Source of the DNA: Flavobacteriales bacterium UBA6969
Lineage (GTDB): Bacteria; Bacteroidota; Bacteroidia; Flavobacteriales_D; Sanyastnellaceae
Direction of reading: 5' to 3'
DNA length: 12,055 bases
Assembly: GCA_002448555.1 (NCBI GenBank)
Contig: DJYV01000129.1
Location: forward strand, 1 to 12,055
In this document: positions 1 to 8,139 of the stretch, piece after piece
Layout: each line of letters starts with the position of its first letter
Numbering within the stretch: the first letter of the stretch is position 1
Position numbers and translations under genes: made by a program
Notes under the pieces: model-generated
What the model was told of the DNA's origin: nothing
Databases searched by the model: none
Seen by the model: the letters and a program-made list of their open reading frames with translations, nothing else

Positions 1-1
1 T

Positions 2-2410
2 GAAACGGCGGTTGAACCGGATGCGCACGAGTGGATGGTGAGCAGTGGACACCACACCCAATCGGGAGTTTTCGTGATCGCCGATGAAGGAGAAAGCCTT
101 CTGAACGAGTTCCGGGTGGAACCGTTTGACGTACCAGTCTTCTTTTTCGCCTTCGTAATAGACAACCGAAACAGGTCGCTGCGGATGCCACTTTTCCAAG
201 TGGATCATCTTGTCATCGAACCGCGTGTTCAGGTCGAAACCGGTGACTGCGTACTCACCCGATGACAGGAACACCACAATGCGATCGTCGGCCATGAATT
301 CGCCCAACAAGCGCCCCCGACCTTCGGCATTGAGCGTGCGAACGGTTTCATCGTACCAGACCTTGCGCGCACCAAGCGTCGAAACGCCCTCTTCGCTCAT
401 TTCAATTTTGCGGATGGCGTTTTTGGATACCAGGTTGCCCCCAGCGCCTCGGCCGCGAATGGCCAATTCAGAGAAGTCAACGTCAAGTTTAAGCTTCTTC
501 AGGCGTGCATTGGCCCGCAAGAACACCGTCACGATCTCGGCCTCTCCGTTGGGGTTGGCCGTGAAGTACAAAATCCGCGACTTCGGCGTGCCTTTGGTGA
601 TGTTGTATTCTCGGTCACGCGTTATCGCCGGCACGTTGAATCGCTTCATCATGCTGCGTCCGGTCGCTCCGTCGAGGTAAATGCAATTGTACACGGTGCG
701 TTCATCCCCGCGTTTCCAGACAGCGACGTGAATGATGTCCTTCCCGAAGAAGGCCTTCTGGCTCACCTTGCTTACCTGCATGATGCCGTCCTTCCGGATG
801 ACAACGATGTCATCGATGTCGCTGCACTCTCCGACCAATTCGCCTTCGCCCCGCTTCAATCCATAGCCAACAAATCCTTCCCCCTTCTGTGTGTAGAGCT
901 TGACATTCGCTACTGCAACTGCCGAACGCGAAATGGATTCAAACGACCGCAATTCCGTCTTCCGCTCGCGGCCTGCGCCGTACTTCTTTTTGAGCATTCG
1001 GAACCACTCGATGGCGTAATCCGTGAGGTGGTCCAAGTGGTGCTTGACTTGATCGATGTCCCCTTCCAACCCTTCAATCAGGCGGTCGGCTTTGAAGCTG
1101 TCAAACTTGGAAATGCGCTTGATGCGGATTTCCGTCAACCGCGTCACATCCTCATCGGTGACCGCGCGCAGCAAGTGCTTGGTGTGCGGCTTGAGTCCTT
1201 TGTGGATGGTGGCCAGGATATCCTCCCACGTCTCGCACTCCTCGATGTCCCGGTAGATCCGGTTCTCAATGAAGATTTTCTCCAATGATGCGAAGTGCCA
1301 CTTCTCCTGCAATTCACCCAATTCAATCTCCAGCTCCAACTTGAGCAGCCCCTTCGTCCGTTCGGTCGAAATCTTGAGCAGCTCCTTGACCCCGAGGAAT
1401 TGCGGCTTGTCATTGAGGATGACGGTGGAGTTGGGTGAGATGGATACCTCGCAATCGGTAAAGGCAAACAGCGCACCGATCATCTTGTCGGGGCTGACGT
1501 TGTTGGCGAGGTGAATGACGATTTCGACTTCACTCGCCGTGTTGTCCTCCACCCGCTTGATCTTGATTTTGCCCTTATCGTTCGCCTTCAAGATGCTCTC
1601 AATGAGCGAACTCGTGGTGACGCCAAACGGCAACTCGCGGATGACCAAGGTCTTGTTGTCGGCCTTTTCGATGCGGCCACGCACGCGAACCTTGCCGCCG
1701 CGCAATCCATCGTTGTAATTCTCCACGTCGGCCGTTCCGCCGGTCGGGAAATCCGGGTACAACGTGAAGCCCTTGCCCTGCAGGGTAGCGACGCTCGCGT
1801 CGATGAGCTCGACGAAGTTGTGCGGGAGCGTTTTGCACGCCAAGCCAACGGCAATCCCTTCCACCCCGGAGGCGAGGAGCAACGGGAACTTAACGGGCAA
1901 CGTCTCTGGCTCCTTGTTGCGGCCATCATAGCTCTGCAGCCACGTTGTCGTCTTCGGGTTGAAGAGGATCTCTTTTCCGAGTTTGCTGAGCCGAACCTCG
2001 ATGTAACGCGGAGCGGCCGCGCGGTCCCCGGTGAAGATGTTTCCCCAGTTTCCCTGGCAGTCCAGCAACAGATCTTTCTGTCCGATTTGCACCATGGCAT
2101 CGCCGATGGAAGCATCCCCGTGCGGGTGGTACTTCATGGTGTTACCGATGACGTTGGCGACCTTGTGGAACCGCCCGTCGTCCATTTCGTCGAGGCTGTG
2201 CAGGATGCGGCGCTGCACCGGCTTGAGGCCGTCGTCTTGGTGAGGCACGGCCCGTTCGAGGATGACGTACGAGGCGTAATCAAGGAAGTAGTTGTTGTAC
2301 ATCCCGGCGACCTGAATGACCCGTTCAAGCGCTTCTCCAGCGCCTTCACCTTCCGGGGCGTTGCCCTCCTCGTTCTCAGGGTCTACCGGTGGCAATTCTT
2401 CCTCGCTCAT
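2..2410 (-). CDS. parC: DNA topoisomerase IV subunit A, 3' end outside the window
   Basis: Cleavage and rejoining subunit of topoisomerase IV, the cytoplasmic type II enzyme that decatenates daughter chromosomes. I translated 803 codons inward from the ATG at 2410; the frame stays open to the left edge, so the end of the C-terminal domain and the stop are missing. Residues about 35-140 carry the breakage-reunion core, including DYASYVILERAVP, GLKPVQRRIL and KYHPHGDASIGDA. The motif AAAPRYIEVRLS contains the catalytic tyrosine, Tyr136 (codon 2005-2003). A GVEGIAVGLA stretch follows near residue 180. From about residue 500 the sequence looks like the repeated beta-strand C-terminal domain. The first 30 residues are acidic and low in complexity. 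The start is fixed by the ATGA overlap with the parE stop. At the position of E. coli GyrA Ser83 the residue is Ala100. GyrA is the main alternative name, but the partnership with this ParE favours ParC. Confidence 0.95.
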   Translation of the reverse strand, partial: MSEEELPPVDPENEEGNAPEGEGAGEALERVIQVAGMYNNYFLDYASYVILERAVPHQDDGLKPVQRRILHSLDEMDDGRFHKVANVIGNTMKYHPHGDASIGDAMVQIGQKDLLLDCQGNWGNIFTGDRAAAPRYIEVRLSKLGKEILFNPKTTTWLQSYDGRNKEPETLPVKFPLLLASGVEGIAVGLACKTLPHNFVELIDASVATLQGKGFTLYPDFPTGGTADVENYNDGLRGGKVRVRGRIEKADNKTLVIRELPFGVTTSSLIESILKANDKGKIKIKRVEDNTASEVEIVIHLANNVSPDKMIGALFAFTDCEVSISPNSTVILNDKPQFLGVKELLKISTERTKGLLKLELEIELGELQEKWHFASLEKIFIENRIYRDIEECETWEDILATIHKGLKPHTKHLLRAVTDEDVTRLTEIRIKRISKFDSFKADRLIEGLEGDIDQVKHHLDHLTDYAIEWFRMLKKKYGAGRERKTELRSFESISRSAVAVANVKLYTQKGEGFVGYGLKRGEGELVGECSDIDDIVVIRKDGIMQVSKVSQKAFFGKDIIHVAVWKRGDERTVYNCIYLDGATGRSMMKRFNVPAITRDREYNITKGTPKSRILYFTANPNGEAEIVTVFLRANARLKKLKLDVDFSELAIRGRGAGGNLVSKNAIRKIEMSEEGVSTLGARKVWYDETVRTLNAEGRGRLLGEFMADDRIVVFLSSGEYAVTGFDLNTRFDDKMIHLEKWHPQRPVSVVYYEGEKEDWYVKRFHPELVQKAFSFIGDHENSRLGVVSTAHHPLVRIRFNRRF

Positions 2411-4257
2411 TCTTCAACCAAATCTTTTTCAACCCGCAGGTTTTCGATGATAAAACTTTGACGATCGGGCGTGTTCTTGCCCATAAAGAAGGTCATCATT
2501 TCAGTGATGCGGCTCTCCTTGCCAATGACCACTGGGTCGAGGCGAATGTCATCCCCGATGAAGTGCCGGAATTCGTCCGGGCTGATTTCACCCAAACCCT
2601 TGAAGCGGGTGATCTCTGCATTGGTACCCAGGGCCTGCAATGCCTCTTGCTTCTCGGTTTCGCTGTAGCAATAGCGCGTCTCTTTCTTGTTTCGCACTCG
2701 GAACAATGGCGTTTGCAGCACGTACAAGTGGCCACGCTTGACCAAATCGGGGAAAAACTGCAAGAAGAAGGTGATCAACAGCAATCGAATGTGCATGCCG
2801 TCGACATCGGCATCCGTGGCGATGACTACGTTGTTGTAGCGGAGGTTCTCCAGGCCGTCCTCGATGTTCAGGGCTGCTTGCAGCAAATTGAATTCCTCGT
2901 TCTCGTAGACCACCTTCTTGGTCAGTCCAAATGAGTTGAGAGGCTTCCCCTTCAAGCTGAACACCGCCTGCGTCAACACGTCGCGCGCCTTGGTGATTGA
3001 ACCCGAAGCCGAATCGCCCTCCGTGATGAACAGCGTCGTTTCTTCGTTGCGGTCCTTTTTATCGCCGAGGTGGATGCGGCAGTCGCGGAGCTTTTTGTTG
3101 TGTACGCTCGACTTTTTGGCCCGCTCACGCGCCAACTTCTTGATGCCCGCCAAGTCTTTACGCTCGCGCTCGCTCTGGAGGATGCGGGCTTGGAGCAATT
3201 GGGCGGACTCGGGATTCCGGTGCAGGAAGTTGTCCAATTCCCGCTTCAGGAAATCGTACACGAAGCTTTTCAGCGTGGGCTGTCCCGGTCCCATTTCAGC
3301 GGAGCCGAGCTTGGTTTTGGTCTGCGACTCAAAAATCGGCTCCTCTACTTTGACTGAAATTGCCGCCGAGATGCCTCCGCGGATGTCCGCTGCATCGTAA
3401 TCCTTTCCGAAGAAATCCCGGACAACGCGAACGTAGGCCTCCCGGAATGCGGATTGGTGGGTGCCCCCTTGGGGCGTGAACTGACCATTGACAAAACTCT
3501 GGTAGTCCTCCCCATACGCATCCGTGTGCGTGATGGCCACTTCAATGTCTTCATTAACCAAGTGAACAATGGGATAACGGGGATCTTTGTCCAGATCGTT
3601 GGTCAGCAGGTCTTTGAGGCCGTTTTCCGACTTGAACTTCTCGCCGTTCAAGTACAACGCGAGCGTGGTGTTCAGGTAGGCGTAGTTCCAAAGCAACCGC
3701 TCCACGTGTTCCATGCGGTAGCTGTACGCCTTGAATACGTCCCGATCGGGCCGGAAGGCAATCATGGTCCCGTTGCGCTCTTCGGTTTTGCCGCGCTTCT
3801 CGTCGTTTACGAGGTCACCGCGTTCGAATTGTGCCCGTTTGATTTCACCCTCCCGGTAGCTCTCAACGGTGAAATGCGTCGACAAGGCGTTGACGGCTTT
3901 AGCGCCCACTCCGTTCAACCCCACTGACTTCTTGAAGGCACGGGAATCATACTTACCGCCTGTGTTGATTTTGGACACCACGTCCACCACTTTGCCCAAC
4001 GGAATGCCACGGCCAAAATCGCGGACCTTGACTTCACCATCGCGGATGGTGATGCGAACGCTCTTACCATGCCCCATCGCGTGCTCATCAATGCAGTTGT
4101 CGATGATCTCTTTGAGCAGCACATAAATGCCATCGTCTGCCGCCTGTCCATCCCCCAACTTTCCGATGTACATCCCCGGACGCATCCGGATGTGTTCCTT
4201 CCAGTCAAGCGAACGAATGTTATCCTCTGTGTACGATACCTGCTCTTTTCCCGCCAT
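2407..4257 (-). CDS. parE: DNA topoisomerase IV subunit B (ATPase subunit)
   Basis: ATPase subunit of topoisomerase IV, acting with ParC to separate linked chromosomes. Length is 616 residues, normal for ParE. The GHKL ATPase domain has KEIIDN (Glu50 as expected general base, Asn54 for Mg-ATP), DFGRGIP (residues 80-86) and GLNGVGAKAVNALS (113-126). The transducer domain carries QTKTKLG (312-318). The Toprim domain has TEGDSASGS with Glu413, TDADVDG with Asp482, Asp484 and Asp486, and RFKGLGE (551-557). The frame is open to an ATG at 4305, but that 16-residue extension is not family-like; I chose the ATG at 4257, giving MAGKEQVSYTEDNIRSLDWK, which matches the usual Bacteroidota N terminus. No Shine-Dalgarno is visible. 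The stop overlaps the parC start as ATGA. A DnaA-box 9-mer lies 55 bases upstream of the start. All key residues are present. Confidence 0.97.
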   Translation of the reverse strand: MAGKEQVSYTEDNIRSLDWKEHIRMRPGMYIGKLGDGQAADDGIYVLLKEIIDNCIDEHAMGHGKSVRITIRDGEVKVRDFGRGIPLGKVVDVVSKINTGGKYDSRAFKKSVGLNGVGAKAVNALSTHFTVESYREGEIKRAQFERGDLVNDEKRGKTEERNGTMIAFRPDRDVFKAYSYRMEHVERLLWNYAYLNTTLALYLNGEKFKSENGLKDLLTNDLDKDPRYPIVHLVNEDIEVAITHTDAYGEDYQSFVNGQFTPQGGTHQSAFREAYVRVVRDFFGKDYDAADIRGGISAAISVKVEEPIFESQTKTKLGSAEMGPGQPTLKSFVYDFLKRELDNFLHRNPESAQLLQARILQSERERKDLAGIKKLARERAKKSSVHNKKLRDCRIHLGDKKDRNEETTLFITEGDSASGSITKARDVLTQAVFSLKGKPLNSFGLTKKVVYENEEFNLLQAALNIEDGLENLRYNNVVIATDADVDGMHIRLLLITFFLQFFPDLVKRGHLYVLQTPLFRVRNKKETRYCYSETEKQEALQALGTNAEITRFKGLGEISPDEFRHFIGDDIRLDPVVIGKESRITEMMTFFMGKNTPDRQSFIIENLRVEKDLVEE

Positions 4258-4263
4258 GGCCAA

Positions 4264-4271
4264 CGAAATTA
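4264..4271 (-). promoter_or_regulatory. weak -7-like box before parE
   Basis: On the minus strand this reads TAATTTCG, one base off the Bacteroidota -7 consensus TAnnTTTG. It ends 6 bases before the parE ATG. No -33 TTTG/TTG element stands at the usual spacing. If used, the leader would be almost absent. Weak evidence. Confidence 0.2.
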
Positions 4272-4311
4272 GTAGTTCGCGCCATTGTAGGCATAGAAAA
4301 TCCACCTTGTT

Positions 4312-4320
4312 TTATCCACA
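4312..4320 (+). promoter_or_regulatory. perfect DnaA-box 9-mer in the parE/pepD divergent region
   Basis: The sequence TTATCCACA equals the high-affinity DnaA-box consensus. It lies in the 187-base region between the divergent parE (start 4257) and pepD (start 4445), within a locally A/T-rich stretch. A single box is not an origin. It could be a DnaA regulatory site for parE or a titration site. The match is exact; the function is inference. Confidence 0.4.
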
Positions 4321-4425
4321 AAAATGAAGGGCAATGAACCGAGAATGTTCAAACCCAAATTGGATTTCTCAGGCACTGGAAAGGTGGTCGCATAGAATTA
4401 ACCGCAGGAGACGAAAATTGCTCGC

Positions 4426-4433
4426 TATTTTTG
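4426..4433 (+). promoter_or_regulatory. putative Bacteroidota -7 box for pepD
   Basis: TATTTTTG fits TAnnTTTG exactly and ends 11 bases before the pepD ATG at 4445. The bases between are A-rich, as is common before Bacteroidota starts that lack a Shine-Dalgarno. No clear -33 element is seen at the usual 17-23 base spacing, so the box is only suggestive. Confidence 0.35.
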
Positions 4434-4444
4434 AAGAAAAAACC

Positions 4445-5905
4445 ATGAGCATCGTCAGCCTCGAACCCCGGCCTTTGTGGCACTTCTTCAACGCATTGAA
4501 TAGCATTCCACGGCCTTCAAAAAAGGAAGAGCAAGTCCGCGAATGGGTCATCGGACTCGGAAACGATTGGGGCTTCGAAACCCTCACCGATGAGGTTGGC
4601 AATGTGCTGATACGCAAGCCGGCAACAGCTGGAATGGAAAACAAACGGCACATCGTCCTGCAGAGCCATCTGGACATGGTATGCCAGAAGAACGCGGACA
4701 CCGTATTCGACTTTGACACCCAAGGCATCAAGATGTACGTTGATGGCGACTGGGTGCGTGCGGAAGGCACCACGCTCGGAGCGGACAACGGCATCGGCGT
4801 GGCAACCATCTTGGCTGTGCTCGACTCCAAAGACATCCCGCACCCCGCCATTGACGCATTGTTCACCATCGATGAGGAGACAGGCATGACGGGCGCGTTG
4901 GGGTTGAAGGGCGGGTTTTTGCAAGGTGACATCCTCCTCAACCTCGACACAGAAGACGACGATGAATTGTCCATCGGATGCGCCGGTGGAGTCGATGTCA
5001 CGTCCACGGGCACCTATGAAGCGGAAGCCATCCAAGCGGGCGTCAAGCAACTTCGCATTCGCCTGACGGGTGGTTCTGGCGGCCATTCGGGCATGGACAT
5101 TCACAAAGGCATTGCCAACATGAACAAGCTCATGAACCGGCTGCTGATTGAAAGTTTGGGGGCGGTCGACTTTCGGCTTGCTTCCGTTCAAGGCGGAGGG
5201 TTGCGCAACGCCATCCCACGCGAGTCCGAAGCCGTTTTGGTCCTGGATCCCGCTGACGAAACCGAATTCAAAAGCACCTTAGTGGAAGCGTTTGAGGCCG
5301 TCAAAGCGGAGTATGCAACGACCGATCCCGAATTGAGCCTGTCGTGCGAAACAGAAGCCACCACGGTGACGCATGCGATGCCGGAAGAAGACCAACTTGC
5401 TGTGCTCATGGCAATCCAAACCGTTCCTGTCGGCATCCACCGCATGAGCCCGGACATTGAAAACCTCGTGCAGACGTCCAACAACTTGGCGCGTGTCGAA
5501 ATTGCAGCGGGCACCATCAGCTTGCAGTGCTTGTGCCGAAGCTCTGTGGATTCGGAAAAAGACGACAACGCCAACAGCATTGCGTGTGCATTTGGCCTCG
5601 CGGGACTGCAAACCGAATTCAGCGGACAGTACCCCGGATGGACCCCCAATCCCTCAAGCGCAATCGTCGCTACCATGAAAGCGCTCTACGAAGAAAAGTA
5701 CAATGAGTCGCCGCGGGTGCTCGCCTGCCACGCGGGACTGGAGTGTGGCATCCTCGGCACCAACTACCCCGAAATGGACATGGTGAGTTTTGGGCCCAAC
5801 ATCCGAGGCGCCCACAGCCCAGACGAATGCGTCCAGATTAGTTCCGTCCAGAAATTCTGGGGCTTCTTCTTGGATGCACTGCAACGTATACCGAATAAAG
5901 CATGA
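4445..5905 (+). CDS. pepD: aminoacyl-histidine dipeptidase (peptidase D, M20 family)
   Basis: Cytoplasmic di-zinc dipeptidase that cleaves Xaa-His and many other unblocked dipeptides during peptide salvage. Length is 486 residues, against about 485 in E. coli PepD, and similarity is visible end to end. Metal and catalytic residues of the M20 fold are all seen: His75 and Asp77 in QSHLDMV, bridging Asp114 in GADNGIG, Glu144/Glu145 in TIDEETG, Asp168 in LNLDTED and His457 in GAHSPDE. The lid or dimerisation domain spans roughly residues 195-390, with GGHSGMDIHKG inside it, followed by YPGWTPNPSS and HAGLECGI of the returning catalytic domain. The frame is open back to an ATG at 4334, but those 37 residues are basic and unlike the family; the ATG at 4445 gives MSIVSLEPRPLWHFFNALNS, aligned with the known N terminus. 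It is first in a plus-strand run and its stop overlaps the surE start as ATGA. Confidence 0.95.
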   Translation: MSIVSLEPRPLWHFFNALNSIPRPSKKEEQVREWVIGLGNDWGFETLTDEVGNVLIRKPATAGMENKRHIVLQSHLDMVCQKNADTVFDFDTQGIKMYVDGDWVRAEGTTLGADNGIGVATILAVLDSKDIPHPAIDALFTIDEETGMTGALGLKGGFLQGDILLNLDTEDDDELSIGCAGGVDVTSTGTYEAEAIQAGVKQLRIRLTGGSGGHSGMDIHKGIANMNKLMNRLLIESLGAVDFRLASVQGGGLRNAIPRESEAVLVLDPADETEFKSTLVEAFEAVKAEYATTDPELSLSCETEATTVTHAMPEEDQLAVLMAIQTVPVGIHRMSPDIENLVQTSNNLARVEIAAGTISLQCLCRSSVDSEKDDNANSIACAFGLAGLQTEFSGQYPGWTPNPSSAIVATMKALYEEKYNESPRVLACHAGLECGILGTNYPEMDMVSFGPNIRGAHSPDECVQISSVQKFWGFFLDALQRIPNKA

Positions 5906-6684
5906 GCGCAGAAGCCTCTCGCCCCCTCATCCTCATCACCAATGACGACGGCATCAAAGCCAAGGGCATTCAAGCCTTGGCAAGCGCCATGGTCCAGCAC
6001 GGCGATGTCGTTGTCGTAGCGCCCGACCGCGCTCAAAGCGGCATGGGCCACGCCGTGACCATCAATGGCATATTGAAAATGGAGCCAGTTACATTTGGCG
6101 TTGAAGGCGTTCAAGCGGCCTGGCAGACAACGGGTACGCCGGTTGATTGCGTCAAGCTTGCGATCTATGAAATCTTGGGCAAAAAACCCGACCTGTTGCT
6201 CAGCGGCATCAATCACGGCAGCAACGCCAGCATCAACGTCATCTACAGCGGCACCATGTCCGCCGCCGTCGAGGGTGCCGTTGAGAGCATCCCATCCATC
6301 GGATTCAGCTTGTTGAACCATGCCCCCACAGCCGATTTCACCGCGTGCCTGCCGTTCGTCGAAAAGCTCGCATTGGCGGTCCTTCACCATTCCTTGCCCG
6401 AGGGCACTTGCCTCAACGTCAATGTCCCCAATTTGCCCGAGAACGAGCTGAAAGGACTGAAGGTGTGTCGGCAATCAGCCGGCCATTGGGAGGACGCGTT
6501 TGACAAGCGTACTTCACCTGGCGGCAGTCCGTATTTCTGGATGACTGGCAAATTTTCCAATCCCGACCAGGGCCAAGACACCGATGAATGGGCCTTGCGG
6601 AACGGATACGTGAGCGTTGTCCCGACGCAATTTGATTTGACTGCCCACCACGCCATTTCCACCCTCAACCAATGGGACCTGTGA
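5902..6684 (+). CDS. surE: 5'-nucleotidase SurE (survival protein E)
   Basis: Metal-dependent nucleotide phosphatase that dephosphorylates 5'- and 3'-nucleoside monophosphates (and short polyphosphate in some species) in the cytoplasm. Length is 260 residues, typical of the family. The N-terminal Rossmann-like domain opens ILITNDDG with Asp15 and Asp16, followed by VVVAPDRAQSGMGHAVT with Ser46, and LLSGINHGSN with Asn104; these are the four expected metal ligands. TGTPVDCVKLA and YSGTMSAAVEGA are further family motifs. The C-terminal part, including the TDEWALRNGYVSVVPTQFDLT strand region, is complete. The start shares ATGA with the pepD stop, and the next gene overlaps its 3' end, so translation is probably coupled along the run. 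Nothing appears broken. Confidence 0.96.
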   Translation: MSAEASRPLILITNDDGIKAKGIQALASAMVQHGDVVVVAPDRAQSGMGHAVTINGILKMEPVTFGVEGVQAAWQTTGTPVDCVKLAIYEILGKKPDLLLSGINHGSNASINVIYSGTMSAAVEGAVESIPSIGFSLLNHAPTADFTACLPFVEKLALAVLHHSLPEGTCLNVNVPNLPENELKGLKVCRQSAGHWEDAFDKRTSPGGSPYFWMTGKFSNPDQGQDTDEWALRNGYVSVVPTQFDLTAHHAISTLNQWDL

Positions 6685-6992
6685 GCACCCATCGATTGGA
6701 TCACTCCGGTTTCGGATTCGCAGCAGGTTTGCTTGGAACCGGCATCGGCTTCGTAGCCATGACGGTGTGGTGGAGTTGGGCCAACGGCACCTCATTCGAC
6801 TACTTCATCCAAGACGTATTCATTGGAAGCGCAATGTATAAGGACAGCATCCTGACCATAAGTGTATTGTTCAATGTGGGCGTCTTCTGGCTAGCCCTTC
6901 AAAAGAACTGGGACCGCTTTGCGCGGGGCGTTCTGGGGGTCATCTTCATCACGGTACCCTTGATCATCTGGTTGCAATCGCAGGCCTTTTAA
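6672..6992 (+). CDS. small three-helix inner-membrane protein, unknown function
   Basis: I do not recognise this family. The predicted protein has 106 residues and three hydrophobic segments at about 13-36 (glycine-rich, GFGFAAGLLGTGIGF, ending in WWSW), 58-77 and 84-101, with short polar loops and a basic stretch after helix 2 (QKNWDRFARG). There is no signal peptidase site, no cysteine and no evident catalytic motif, so it is probably an integral inner-membrane protein. The ATG at 6672 overlaps the surE end by 13 bases. An in-frame GTG at 6681 would instead give a GTGA stop-start overlap, removing only three residues; both starts are possible. lpxB begins 13 bases after its stop. The position between surE and lpxB in a coupled run supports a real gene. 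A role in lipid A or envelope work is only a guess from context. Confidence 0.8.
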   Translation: MGPVSTHRLDHSGFGFAAGLLGTGIGFVAMTVWWSWANGTSFDYFIQDVFIGSAMYKDSILTISVLFNVGVFWLALQKNWDRFARGVLGVIFITVPLIIWLQSQAF

Positions 6993-7005
6993 CTTCGCCT
7001 TATCG

Positions 7006-8139
7006 ATGGTTCAATCCGGCAATTCTAAGGCATTGGTTCAGCGAGTTTTCATCATCGCAGGTGAGGCATCAGGCGACGCGTACGGAGGGTTGCTCGTCCG
7101 CGCCCTACGCGACGCTCAGCCCGCGCTCGAAATTCAATGTTGGGGTGGCGAGGCTATGGAAGCTGCCGGCGCTACGTGCCTCCGGCATTACAAAACCCTC
7201 GCATTCATGGGCCTGTGGGAGGTTGTAAAAAACGTTTGGACGATTCGCCGGCGACTCAAAGAATGCTGGGCCCAGATTGATGCTTTTCAGCCGGATGCAG
7301 TGGTCGGAATCGATTACCCTGGATTCAACTTGCGCATGGCGCGGAAAGCCAAACGAGCTGGGATCAGAACACACCATTACATCTCTCCTTCGGTGTGGGC
7401 TTGGAAGAAAAACAGGGTACGCACTATCCAGCGCGACATCGACCATTTGCACATCATTTTACCGTTCGAAAAAGAATGGTATGCCCGCGAAGACGTAGAC
7501 GTACATTGGGTTGGGCATCCGCTGCTGGAATTGCTAGATGAAGAGACACAAACCGCAGCATCCCCAAACGGTGGCAAACCCAGGCTCCTCCTCCTCCCTG
7601 GCTCGCGTGCGCAAGAACTGGAACGCATGCTGCCCATCCTTGTACGCACTGCCCAGAGCCTGCCTGAATTTGAATCGGTAGTTGCAGGCGCACCGGGACG
7701 TTCGATCGAGGACTACCGCATGGCTATCGATGCCGGGATTCCCATTGAATTTGGGCGCACCCGCGCCTTGATGCGGTCTTGCGACATCGGATTGATCACT
7801 TCGGGGACCGCGACGCTTGAAGCTGCCTTGCTCGGACTGCCCCATGTGGTTTGTTACAAAACCAGCCGCATGACCTACGCCTTCGCTCGCCTGTTGGTTC
7901 AGTCGCAGTGGATTGGCCTGCCCAATATCTTGCTGCAGCAAAGCGCCGTTCCCGAGCAGATCCAAGACCAATGCACGCCGGAAGCTTTGCGCCGTGCAGC
8001 CCTCGCTCTGCACGATGGAAACGCCCTTTCGTCATCGGCAGCCCATCAACTGCAGCAATTCAAAGCACTCGAACAATCGCTGAGCTCGGGGCAAACCGCT
8101 TCGCAGCAGGTGGCCGATTCCATCCTCACAAAAGCATGA
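7006..8139 (+). CDS. lpxB: lipid-A-disaccharide synthase
   Basis: Glycosyltransferase family 19 enzyme that joins UDP-2,3-diacylglucosamine to lipid X, forming the beta-1,6 disaccharide of lipid A at the cytoplasmic face of the inner membrane. Length is 377 residues, close to 382 in E. coli. Visible motifs in order: FIIAGEASGDAYGG (15-28), VGIDYPGFNLRMA (100-112, containing Asp103), HYISPSVWAWKKNR (124-137), LLLPGSRAQE (195-204, with Arg201), ITSGTATLEAALLGLPHVVCYK (264-285, the nucleotide-sugar binding region) and WIGLPNILL (302-310). The ATG at 7006 gives a 13-residue polar lead before the first strand, acceptable for the family. Its stop overlaps the next start as ATGA. Its presence means the organism makes lipid A, hence a diderm with LPS or lipooligosaccharide. 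Confidence 0.97.
   Translation: MVQSGNSKALVQRVFIIAGEASGDAYGGLLVRALRDAQPALEIQCWGGEAMEAAGATCLRHYKTLAFMGLWEVVKNVWTIRRRLKECWAQIDAFQPDAVVGIDYPGFNLRMARKAKRAGIRTHHYISPSVWAWKKNRVRTIQRDIDHLHIILPFEKEWYAREDVDVHWVGHPLLELLDEETQTAASPNGGKPRLLLLPGSRAQELERMLPILVRTAQSLPEFESVVAGAPGRSIEDYRMAIDAGIPIEFGRTRALMRSCDIGLITSGTATLEAALLGLPHVVCYKTSRMTYAFARLLVQSQWIGLPNILLQQSAVPEQIQDQCTPEALRRAALALHDGNALSSSAAHQLQQFKALEQSLSSGQTASQQVADSILTKA

Noticed and set aside
1511..2461. 316-codon open frame on the plus strand opposite parC, with a shorter one at 728-1288
   Set aside because: The minus strand in this region encodes a full, motif-bearing ParC. The plus-strand products have no recognisable domain and result from GC-rich codon use leaving the antisense frame open.
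4258..4305. Upstream ATG giving ParE 16 extra residues
   Set aside because: The extension is hydrophobic and atypical, whereas the 4257 start gives the usual ParE opening.
4334..4444. Upstream ATG giving PepD 37 extra residues
   Set aside because: The extra residues are basic and unlike PepD N termini; the 4445 start matches the family length and first residues.
4258..4444. Possible replication origin around the DnaA box
   Set aside because: Only one perfect box, no cluster, no long AT-rich unwinding repeat, and no dnaA or other origin-associated gene in view.
4517..5191. 224-codon minus-strand frame opposite pepD
   Set aside because: Antisense shadow of a well-conserved enzyme; no domain, no promoter-like signal.
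5764..6474. 236-codon open frame on the minus strand across the pepD/surE junction
   Set aside because: It lies opposite conserved catalytic segments of PepD and SurE, and the translation shows no family features.
7851..8135. N-terminal extension of the SpoIID-type frame back into lpxB
   Set aside because: The extension is a shadow of the lpxB 3' end. The ATG at 8136 starts a clear signal peptide and overlaps the lpxB stop.
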